Below, piece by piece: positions 1-6,075 of a DNA stretch of 11,573 nt. The stretch lies in the NCBI GenBank assembly GCA_044359055.1, contig JBIKMV010000081.1:1-11573 (forward strand), in the 5' to 3' direction. Source of the DNA: CAMDMI01 sp044359055. GTDB lineage: Bacteria > Bacteroidota > Bacteroidia > Cytophagales > Flexibacteraceae. Every line of letters starts with the position of its first letter. The first letter of the stretch is position 1. The translations under genes were made by a program, and so were the position numbers. A model generated the notes under the pieces. The model saw only the letters and a program-made list of their open reading frames with translations, made no database searches and was not told where the DNA came from.

Positions 1-121
1 GGTTTGAAGTGTAAAGAAATGGCTTGATCCTCAATTGAAAAAGATACTTGTATACTACCTGGAAGGCATCCTTCGACCGGTAGGGCGTCGGTTCAACAGC
101 ACCTAAAAAAAATTGGCTGCA

Positions 122-186
122 TTGTACTTCTAATGAAAATTTGTTTTACATCTGAAATGTGGTTTTCAAAATAAAGTTTGTACTTC
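122..186. repeat. 9-bp direct repeat pair upstream of the methyltransferase
   Basis: TTGTACTTC occurs at 122-130 and again at 178-186. In AT-rich DNA a nine-base repeat this close could be chance. It is recorded because it lies within the suspected inserted segment. No function is assigned. Confidence 0.25.
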
Positions 187-217
187 AAAATCGCCAACTT
201 TCTTTAGCCGCAAAACG

Positions 218-225
218 TTAGCAGC
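218..225 (+). repeat. Left inverted octamer (TTAGCAGC) bracketing the methyltransferase
   Basis: The octamer TTAGCAGC sits in the context AACGTTAGCAGC, 21 bases before the methyltransferase ATG. Its exact reverse complement, GCTGCTAA, lies at the end of the same gene (998-1005). The GTTAGC part resembles the R' core (GTTRRRY) of integron attC sites but deviates at the last positions. Confidence 0.4.
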
Positions 226-246
226 AAACAAAAACCGACAACTCAA

Positions 247-1005
247 ATGAGCACATTCAAAGATAATTTTTCAAAACAGGCAGAAGTTTATGTCAAATTT
301 AGACCGACATACCCAAAAGAATTATTTGAGTTTTTAAAAGGCTTAACGTTAGAACACAAATTAGCTTGGGACTGCGGAACGGGAAACGGACAATCAGCCG
401 TAAAATTAGCGGATTACTATGAAAAAGTTTATGCAACTGACCCTAGCCAAGAACAAATAAAAAACGCTATTCCTCATGACAAAATAGTTTATAAGGTTGA
501 AAATGCCGAAAACCCAAGTGTAATAGAAGACAATTCAGTTGACTTAATCACAGTCGCCCAAGCAGTTCATTGGTTTGACTTTGACAAATTTTACACACAA
601 GTAATGAGAGTTTTAAAGACGAATGGAATAATTGCAGTTTGGGCTTATGGTATTCCGACAATAGACAAGGAATTAGACAACATCATCAAAGACTTTCACG
701 ACAATATTGTTGGCGAATTTTGGCTTCCCGAAAACAAACTGATAGAAAAAGAATATTCAACAATACCATTTCCTTTTGATGAAATAAAAACACCAGATTT
801 TTTTATTAAAAAGCAAGTAACCCTTACGGAAACATTAGGTCATTTTAGAAGTTGGTCGGCAACTCAAAAGTATATTGACAAGTATAACGAAAATCCAATC
901 GACATTTTATCACAAAAGCTTCAAGACCATTGGCAAGACATTGAGAAGCAGAAAGAAATGACTTGGAAGTTAATTTTGAAAGTTGGAAAAATTGTCAGCT
1001 GCTAA
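247..1005 (+). CDS. Class I SAM-dependent methyltransferase
   Basis: The 252-residue product is a cytoplasmic Rossmann-fold methyltransferase of the Methyltransf_11 type. It starts with the F(x)3QAxxYxxFRPTYP signature (8-23) seen in the family related to trans-aconitate methyltransferase. Motif I is WDCGTGNGQ (41-49), followed by the acidic ATDPS strand end (63-67). The AQAVHWFDFDKF motif (104-115) and RVLKTNGIIAVWAYG (121-135) are post-I motifs typical of this group. The C-terminal LILKVGKI (242-249) matches the usual end, so the protein looks complete. The substrate is not identifiable; small carboxylates or a secondary metabolite are possible. The gene is much more AT-rich than its neighbours, stands alone on the plus strand, and is bracketed by short inverted repeats, which suggests recent acquisition. 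The ATG is the natural start because the family motif begins a few residues later. Confidence 0.88.
   Translation: MSTFKDNFSKQAEVYVKFRPTYPKELFEFLKGLTLEHKLAWDCGTGNGQSAVKLADYYEKVYATDPSQEQIKNAIPHDKIVYKVENAENPSVIEDNSVDLITVAQAVHWFDFDKFYTQVMRVLKTNGIIAVWAYGIPTIDKELDNIIKDFHDNIVGEFWLPENKLIEKEYSTIPFPFDEIKTPDFFIKKQVTLTETLGHFRSWSATQKYIDKYNENPIDILSQKLQDHWQDIEKQKEMTWKLILKVGKIVSC
998..1005 (-). repeat. Right inverted octamer (GCTGCTAA) overlapping the methyltransferase stop codon
   Basis: GCTGCTAA is the exact reverse complement of the octamer at 218-225, and its last three bases are the TAA stop. The bases after it (TCG) partly continue the match to the left copy (CG). See the cassette-like element entry. 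Confidence 0.4.
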
Positions 1006-1007
1006 TC

Positions 1008-1041
1008 GAGTAACCCGGGGGAATTTCACCCCCAGGTACTC
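1008..1041. other. Strong GC-rich hairpin between convergent genes
   Basis: GAGTA (1008-1012) pairs with TACTC (1037-1041), CC (1014-1015) with GG (1035-1036), and GGGGG (1017-1021) with CCCCC (1029-1033). That leaves a 7-base loop, one bulged A and one mismatch. It lies between the end of the methyltransferase and the end of the minus-strand phosphoesterase gene, so it could stop transcription from either side. No U-tract follows on either strand, so it is not a classic intrinsic terminator. It may also mark the edge of the inserted segment or be a remnant of a structured RNA. Confidence 0.5.
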
Positions 1042-1072
1042 ACTGACCACTTGAAATGCTTTTGACTTGTCT

Positions 1073-1597
1073 TTAAGTTTCCGGAAGGGCCCTTCCGGAA
1101 CGGGGTCCGAGTTCGAGTACTTTCATTTCCACTGGCTTTCCGTCCTCAAATTTTATTTTCAAAGCTGTCCTGACTTTGTGGAAACCATGATTTCCTGCTG
1201 CGCCGGGATTGACATACAAAATGCCTCCCTCCATGGCCACTTTGCAAATATGGGAATGTCCGCAAACCAGCATTTTGGGCTTGTGTTTTTGGATAAGCTG
1301 CTTTACCAGAGGCGTATAGTGGGGATGCTTGCCGGCAATGTGAATCATCAGGACAGGAAAACCCTGAATAGTAAAAAACAAAAATTCGCAGGTATCGGCC
1401 CTGACTTCGCTACCGTCGATATTGCCCCATACAGCCCGCAGATTGCCCTTCAATTGCCAGTGACTCAAAACAGAAATCTGCCCGACATCGCCCACATGCC
1501 ATACCTCATCGCAGGTTTCAAAATCGTCAATCAGCTGTGGATCGAGCCAGCCATGGGTATCACTGAAAATACCGACTTCGGTTTGTACTGCCGCCAT
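1073..1597 (-). CDS. YfcE/MJ0936-family metallophosphoesterase
   Basis: The 174-residue cytoplasmic protein belongs to the calcineurin-like phosphoesterase superfamily, YfcE/MJ0936 branch. All dinuclear metal-site motifs are present: DTH (13-15), GDV (36-38), GNIDG (58-62), a single metal-binding His region (IHIAGKH, 85-91) and GHSH (113-116), followed by NPG (130-132). Family members hydrolyse phosphodiesters in vitro (often Mn-dependent), and their natural substrates are mostly unknown. The ATG lies 2 bases past the TAG of nadE, so the two genes are almost certainly co-transcribed and probably translationally coupled. The last residues (from about GPRSG onward) are encoded by a 22-bp perfect palindrome and form a short tail beyond the usual family end. 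Stop codon TAA at 1073-1075. Confidence 0.9.
   Translation of the reverse strand: MAAVQTEVGIFSDTHGWLDPQLIDDFETCDEVWHVGDVGQISVLSHWQLKGNLRAVWGNIDGSEVRADTCEFLFFTIQGFPVLMIHIAGKHPHYTPLVKQLIQKHKPKMLVCGHSHICKVAMEGGILYVNPGAAGNHGFHKVRTALKIKFEDGKPVEMKVLELGPRSGRALPET
1079..1100. repeat. 22-bp perfect palindrome in the 3' end of the phosphoesterase gene
   Basis: Bases 1079-1100 form a perfect palindrome centred between 1090 and 1091 (half-site TTCCGGAAGGG). It lies inside the coding sequence just before its TAA stop. In RNA it would form an eleven-base-pair stem with almost no loop, or realistically about nine pairs around a 4-base loop. There is no U-tract after it. It may help end transcription or protect the 3' end of the minus-strand operon mRNA, or it may be a protein-binding or repeat-element site. 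Confidence 0.6.
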
Positions 1598-1599
1598 TT

Positions 1600-3399
1600 C
1601 TACCGTGATAAAATGGGAAACCGGCCTCCGCTTTTGGGGTCGATATTGAACCTGTCAAGATGAAACCCCGGGGCGAGGCGCTCCCGCTTCCATTGGCTTC
1701 GCTTCCAGAAAAGTACAAAGCGTGATACATATTTTTCCAGGTCTACTGTGCTGATATGAGGAAAATAATCCTTCAGAAATGCAAGGGTTTCTTTTTCCGT
1801 TTTATACTCCTGAAGCAATTGAATTTCAATTTGATCCAGAATATCATAGGGCATAAGGTCGGCCTCGTCGGTTTGCTTTTGTTCCGGAGGCCTGAGCTCG
1901 GCGGTAGGGGCCTGCACAATAATCTGCTGCAGGGAACCGTAACCCAGGTGATCTCTGGCCCATACAAGCCATTGGCGAATAAAATGCTTGCTCACCCCTG
2001 CAAGGGGAGCCAGACTTCCGGCAGTATCGCCATCCATAGTGCAGTATCCCACATTGCCTTCGCTTCGGTTGGATGTGGTAAGCAGCAACAGATTTTCAGC
2101 ATTGGCCAAAAGCCAGATTCCGGGGGCACGGCTGCGGGCCTGAATGTTTTGAAGGCTAAGGTCATCGGTCTCCCAGGTGAGTTTCCTTCCCAGAAGATTT
2201 TCTGTTTTCCCGATATAGGAGGAAATCAGGTCATCTATTTCCCAAGAATAAAATCGGGCATTCAGTTCGTTGGCAAGGCCTTCGGCGGCCTGCCGGGTTA
2301 CCATGCCCGAGTTTTTTGTTCCCTGATACAAACAGCAAAGCAGGCGGGGCATCCATTCCCGGGGATGGTGGCCATCCAGCACGATACCCAGCCGTTTTTC
2401 CATTTCAGCTTTTCCGAGGGTATTGAAAGCCCTTTTTACCATCTCGGCAACCAAAACAGCACAGGTGGCTGAATCGGCCCCGCCGGACAATGACAAGGCA
2501 AAACCCCGGCTGCCTGACTTTCGCAGATAGTCCCACAATCCGAGGGTTGCGGCTTGCGTAAAGTCTTCGAAATCATCTTCTTCCTGTTCTTTTTCTTTCT
2601 GCGGCTGCCCTTCGGGGCTGACATCGAAAATGCGCAGCTCCCAATCGCGGAAAGAAAGCCTCCCCCCTGCTTGCCGGATTTCGCCGGCTATGCCAAAAAT
2701 GATTTCACCATCGAAAATGATTCTGCCCGATTCATTACCCAAAAGATTGGTATAGAGATATATCGCATCATTTTTTCCTTTCAGTTCTGTGATGATGCGG
2801 TGCCTTTCGTGCATTTTATCTCTGGCAAAATTGGAGGCAGAAGCATTGAGGATGAGACTGGCTTTCTTTGCAGCCCCAAAAAGGGCAGGCCGTCTGTCGG
2901 GATGCCAGGCATCTTCACAAACCTCAAAGCCTATGGTATGCTCAGTAAAGGGAAGGGTGAAATCGCCAAACCAGAAAGTTTGCCCGTCTTTTTCAATCAA
3001 AATCTTCTCAAGGGCCGGCCATGGACTAAACCAGCGCGGTTCATAAAAAATACCCTCGTGGGGAAGAATTTGCTTGGCGTATATGCCCTTAATCTTTTTA
3101 TTCTGACAGAAAACCACCGTGTTGTAGCGGTTTCCATTATGGAGAAAGGGAATACCCAGGGCAAGGGCTATATCTTCTGTTTGGGGCAATATGGTATTCA
3201 AAAGCAAATGCCAGGCCTTCTCATAGAGCCAGGGCATAAAAAAATAATCTTCACAACCGTAGCCTGTGAGGCACAATTCAGGCAAGAGGAGCAAATCAGC
3301 ACCCTGTTGCCGGGCCTCCCCAAGGACTTCCAGAATTCTGCCGGTGTTTCCCTGCCAGTCGAGGGGTGTTTGGTTGAGTGAGGCGGCAGCTATTTTCAT
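1600..3399 (-). CDS. nadE: Glutamine-dependent NAD+ synthetase
   Basis: The 599-residue cytosolic enzyme catalyses the last step of NAD synthesis, ATP-dependent amidation of deamido-NAD with glutamine as nitrogen donor. The N-terminal nitrilase-type glutaminase domain (about 1-260) carries the Glu-Lys-Cys triad: Glu41 in LPELCLTGYG, Lys109 in YAKQILP, Cys161 in FEVCEDAW. An acidic/lysine-rich linker (about 263-280) leads to the synthetase domain, with the PP-loop SGGADS at 305-310 and the conserved PTAELRP and DLMPYDILD segments near the C terminus. The end (KRERLAPGFHLDRF then GGRFPI) matches the family, so the protein is full length. The ATG at 3397-3399 gives the expected MKIAAASLNQ start. 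It lies 99 bases downstream of the GT-C gene with no promoter or terminator seen between them, and is followed at 2 bases by the phosphoesterase gene. Confidence 0.95.
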   Translation of the reverse strand: MKIAAASLNQTPLDWQGNTGRILEVLGEARQQGADLLLLPELCLTGYGCEDYFFMPWLYEKAWHLLLNTILPQTEDIALALGIPFLHNGNRYNTVVFCQNKKIKGIYAKQILPHEGIFYEPRWFSPWPALEKILIEKDGQTFWFGDFTLPFTEHTIGFEVCEDAWHPDRRPALFGAAKKASLILNASASNFARDKMHERHRIITELKGKNDAIYLYTNLLGNESGRIIFDGEIIFGIAGEIRQAGGRLSFRDWELRIFDVSPEGQPQKEKEQEEDDFEDFTQAATLGLWDYLRKSGSRGFALSLSGGADSATCAVLVAEMVKRAFNTLGKAEMEKRLGIVLDGHHPREWMPRLLCCLYQGTKNSGMVTRQAAEGLANELNARFYSWEIDDLISSYIGKTENLLGRKLTWETDDLSLQNIQARSRAPGIWLLANAENLLLLTTSNRSEGNVGYCTMDGDTAGSLAPLAGVSKHFIRQWLVWARDHLGYGSLQQIIVQAPTAELRPPEQKQTDEADLMPYDILDQIEIQLLQEYKTEKETLAFLKDYFPHISTVDLEKYVSRFVLFWKRSQWKRERLAPGFHLDRFNIDPKSGGRFPILSR

Positions 3400-3498
3400 A
3401 AAAGTTGTGGCAGGATATTCAGTCCGAAATCAAGGCAATTTGAGAAAAAAGAATGCCAAAGAGAAAACCGGTATGCTGTTTTAAATTTTACTCCCCCA

Positions 3499-4986
3499 TT
3501 ATTCCCTTCTCCAGACCACAAATCCGTTGCGGGAAAAATCGGGACGGAAACCGGAGAAACCAGCCTTCAGGAATTCAGGCTGCCGGCCTTCATCGGCAAT
3601 GAGCCATCGGGTATTGCCGCTTTTAATGCTTTGATACAGGGCTTGAAAATCCATTTTCCCTCCTGCATCATAAATCTGAATGCTAACATCCCTCTGCGGA
3701 CAAGCCACCCGGTCGAACAGCAGGGTAGTAAAATGATCTTCCCACTGCTTTTTTGTCAAAATCAGAATTTTTTCTTCTGCCTGCAATCGTGTTCTTATTT
3801 CTCCTGCAACATCTCTCTGATTTTCAAAGTTTTTCTTCACCAGATCTTCTCTGTTAAAAAAAACAGATAGGCCCCAGTTCATCATCTGGGTGTAAAACAA
3901 TAGTCCGGTTAAAACGCAGGCCGTCAGCCCATTGCTCTCCTTGAGCATGAAAAATGGCAATTTCTGCAAACGGTCCAGTCCTATGCCGGCCATTAGCAGG
4001 GAAATAAGAATGGCTTCGGCAAAATAATTGGGCGCCGAGCCATATTTGTACACAAGCAACAGGGGAGGAAAAAACGACAGGACGAAAGCAGATGCCAGGA
4101 CCAGCAACTTGTGGTTTTTTTCGTGAAAAAACTCAAAAGAGAGAACCAGACCCAGTCCGAAAAGGAGAGCGTAGTGGGAAAAAAACTGGTTGAAATTGCT
4201 GAGAAACCAGGATACACTAAGGCCGTTTTGCAATCCTCCGACCACATTAGCAAAAAACTGACCATTCCACAGAAACTGGAACCAAAACATGGAAATCAGA
4301 ATCAATCCGGCCTGCAGCAGCACTACCATAATAAAATCCTTCCACTGCCGCCCGAAGAGCAAAACCAAAGGCAGAATGCCACTGTAAACCAATGCATCCT
4401 GTTTGGTAAGGAAAGTCAGCCATCCGATGGTTACAGCCAGGAGGTAAACCAGCCGTTTCCGCTGTTCTGGAAATTGCAGCAATACCCAAACCAAACAGAG
4501 GAAAAGAAGGGATCTGAGCATATCCGGTCGGGCAGAAATGGCAAACCTGTCGAGCAGACAAAAGGCAACCACGGCTATTCCAAATCCTGTTGCACGGCTG
4601 AGTTTCAGAATCCGGATGGCCATTACGGCGAGTAATCCTGTGGCCAGCAAAGAAAAAACAAGGTTTCCCGTTCGGGCAAATAGATACACCTGATCTGCCT
4701 GAAGGGGATTTACACCGATAGCTCGGCCGGCAAATCCCATCAGATGATAGAACAGTGGCATATATTGGATTATTGCAAAGGGCTCATTTTCGGGATTCTG
4801 ATACAAGGGATTGCCGCTCATTACCTGCTGAATGCCCCATATCACATTTCGCTCGAAGCCTCCCTGATCGGGAGCCAGAGTACTGGCAAGACCAATCTTA
4901 TAGACCAGATTCATACTGAAAATGACCAGCAGCAGCACCGGGAAGCAGAATTCAAAAAAACGGAGCCTGTTCTTTGCAGAATTCAT
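3499..4986 (-). CDS. GT-C family integral membrane glycosyltransferase (PMT/ArnT-like)
   Basis: From the ATG the product has 495 residues. About eleven hydrophobic segments are spread from residue 14 to about 370, followed by a soluble C-terminal domain of roughly 100 residues. The first segment (about 14-34) is followed by a loop with APDQGGFER, an acidic Asp/Glu motif placed like the catalytic acid of GT-C enzymes that use polyprenyl-phosphate sugars. It resembles the dolichyl-phosphate-mannose mannosyltransferase / GT39-ArnT group; sequence conservation in this group is low, so the exact family is uncertain. It would transfer a lipid-linked sugar to an acceptor on the periplasmic side. The GT2 gene just upstream ends 6 bases before this ATG and could supply its donor. 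An in-frame TTG at 4992 directly after that TGA is an alternative start; I preferred the ATG. Stop TAA at 3499-3501. Confidence 0.75.
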   Translation of the reverse strand: MNSAKNRLRFFEFCFPVLLLVIFSMNLVYKIGLASTLAPDQGGFERNVIWGIQQVMSGNPLYQNPENEPFAIIQYMPLFYHLMGFAGRAIGVNPLQADQVYLFARTGNLVFSLLATGLLAVMAIRILKLSRATGFGIAVVAFCLLDRFAISARPDMLRSLLFLCLVWVLLQFPEQRKRLVYLLAVTIGWLTFLTKQDALVYSGILPLVLLFGRQWKDFIMVVLLQAGLILISMFWFQFLWNGQFFANVVGGLQNGLSVSWFLSNFNQFFSHYALLFGLGLVLSFEFFHEKNHKLLVLASAFVLSFFPPLLLVYKYGSAPNYFAEAILISLLMAGIGLDRLQKLPFFMLKESNGLTACVLTGLLFYTQMMNWGLSVFFNREDLVKKNFENQRDVAGEIRTRLQAEEKILILTKKQWEDHFTTLLFDRVACPQRDVSIQIYDAGGKMDFQALYQSIKSGNTRWLIADEGRQPEFLKAGFSGFRPDFSRNGFVVWRRE

Positions 4987-4992
4987 GTGCAA

Positions 4993-5964
4993 TCAACCCT
5001 TGATGATTCGGGAAATGTAGTCGGAGTAATCCTTAGCCGGAATAAACAATTTCTGTGTCCTGTACATGAGTACCACAAAAAGGAGCAGCAGAGAAACCAG
5101 AAAAGACTGCATGATGATAGAGGCAAAACCAGTAACCACCGTAGTGGCCCAGCCCGGCGAGGCAAAGGGTGTAAAAAATTTTAAAATGGCCACCGCGGCG
5201 ATAACCAAACTGCTGCCCGCCACCAGGAAAGCACAAAACAACATCAGCCTTACCGCCATGGTATCGGCATGAACCGCTACCGCCGAAAGACCATGCAGAA
5301 CCAGACTGGTAAAGTTCATTTTGCTTTGTCCGGCAAGGCGCTTACCCCGCTCGAGGGGGATGCTGGTATAGGGAATTCTGGATTTGATGATTCCACCGGA
5401 AAAGTGGTTCCAGATTTCGGAAACATGAGCCACTCTTCCCGACTGACTTTCAGGTATATAACTGAAGTTGCCGAAAGCTATACTTTTACCTGTGAGAAGC
5501 CGGAAAACGAGTTTGTAGATGCGGTAAAAAGACTGAAAAAGAATTCCCTCATGCCGTTTGGTCCGGCGGGCAAAGACAATTTTATTTTCCTGCATACCCG
5601 CTCCGGCAAGATGCTCAAGATGCTCAGGCCTGTCTTCGCCGTCTGCATCCATTACAAGGATGGCATGTCCGGGAAAATATTTGGCCACATAGGCGATGCC
5701 CAGAGCTATGGCTTTCTGATGGCCTACATTCCGGGTGAGATCCACCACAAAATCCTGACCTTCGGTGCGGAGAAGATTTGCCGGTGCAGCCTCACTGCTG
5801 CCGTCGTTTACCCAGCAAAAAATGAGATTGGAAAAAAATGCAGTTTCAGTTTTCTGACGAATGGATTCCAGGAGCAACAGGCAGGATTCCCAGTCGTTGA
5901 AAACCGGAATAACTACAAAAACGGGCTTATATGAAGAAACCAATACTGGAAAACGAAAGCGCAA
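4993..5964 (-). CDS. GtrB/DPM1-like polyprenyl-phosphate glycosyltransferase (GT2)
   Basis: The protein has about 323 residues: a cytoplasmic GT-A domain (about 13-230) followed by two membrane segments (about 240-265 and 275-305), the layout of GtrB/ArnC-type enzymes that move a sugar from a nucleotide donor to polyprenyl phosphate. Visible motifs are VVIPVFND (17-24), the nucleotide-binding NDGSS (53-57), RNVGHQKAIALG (78-89), and the DAD (106-108) with GED after it, for divalent metal and nucleotide. The start is uncertain. There is no in-frame ATG near the N terminus; the TTG at 5962-5964 is the furthest useful start before an in-frame TGA upstream, and a later GTA/TTG just before the first beta strand is possible. 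Its TGA is 6 bases from the ATG of the GT-C gene, suggesting the two act in one lipid-linked sugar pathway. A 111-base gap (5965-6075) without recognisable signals separates it from the dehydrogenase gene. Confidence 0.85.
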   Translation of the reverse strand: MRFRFPVLVSSYKPVFVVIPVFNDWESCLLLLESIRQKTETAFFSNLIFCWVNDGSSEAAPANLLRTEGQDFVVDLTRNVGHQKAIALGIAYVAKYFPGHAILVMDADGEDRPEHLEHLAGAGMQENKIVFARRTKRHEGILFQSFYRIYKLVFRLLTGKSIAFGNFSYIPESQSGRVAHVSEIWNHFSGGIIKSRIPYTSIPLERGKRLAGQSKMNFTSLVLHGLSAVAVHADTMAVRLMLFCAFLVAGSSLVIAAVAILKFFTPFASPGWATTVVTGFASIIMQSFLVSLLLLFVVLMYRTQKLFIPAKDYSDYISRIIKG

Positions 5965-6075
5965 GGTTAAACCAAAACCCGATAAAAATCAACGGATGCC
6001 CATTTGGGGTGATCTGATGCGATTTTTCAAAACCGGTACAGAGCCATTTGACCCTGCACCGCGAAAGAAGACCCC

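Larger units (their letters stand above)
1..246. other. AT-rich upstream region with no supported gene
   Basis: No complete gene is visible here. A short open stretch at about 8-106 on the plus strand (frame 2) reads like protein and ends in TAA at 104-106. It has an in-frame TGA at 5-7 and no ATG, so it could be a gene remnant or chance. The minus strand is also open in one frame from about 150 to the window edge, again without an ATG. The region contains a 9-base direct repeat (TTGTACTTC at 122-130 and 178-186) and, at 218-225, the left copy of the inverted octamer that brackets the methyltransferase gene. No clear TAnnTTTG promoter is seen. Confidence 0.4.
218..1005 (+). mobile_element. 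Possible gene-cassette-like insertion carrying a methyltransferase
   Basis: One promoterless-looking, low-GC gene (about 30-35% GC in sampled lines, against about 50% in the genes downstream) is tightly bracketed by inverted copies of TTAGCAGC. The right copy includes the stop codon, as is common for integron cassettes, where the R'' core lies at or just after the stop. Against this, no partner core sites were found within about 100 bases on the outer side of either octamer, so no complete attC can be folded. There is also no integrase in the window. Lateral acquisition is fairly well supported by composition; the integron-cassette mechanism is inference. Confidence 0.3.

Noticed and set aside
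60..106. GC-rich patch with a GGTTCAA resembling a tRNA T-arm
   Set aside because: No acceptor stem, D-arm or anticodon arm can be built around it.
121..225. Complete integron attC site upstream of the methyltransferase
   Set aside because: Only the right-hand GTTAGC-like core is present; no matching RYYYAAC partner was found in the 100 bases before it.
1001..1080. Complete attC site downstream of the methyltransferase
   Set aside because: The hairpin is present but no GTTAGCAGC-like core follows it.
1067..1663. 198-codon plus-strand open frame antisense to the phosphoesterase gene
   Set aside because: The opposite strand encodes a clear metallophosphoesterase with all metal motifs; this frame has no recognisable domain.
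2554..3381. 275-codon plus-strand open frame antisense to nadE
   Set aside because: It lies wholly within well-conserved nadE coding sequence and shows no family motif.
3400..3498. Separate promoter or terminator between the GT-C gene and nadE
   Set aside because: I found no TAnnTTTG with a spaced TTG and no hairpin with a U-tract, so read-through from the GT-C gene is simpler.
5965..6075. Small gene or regulatory RNA between the dehydrogenase and GT2 genes
   Set aside because: Only short frames without conserved motifs are present, and no clear stem-loop or promoter is seen.
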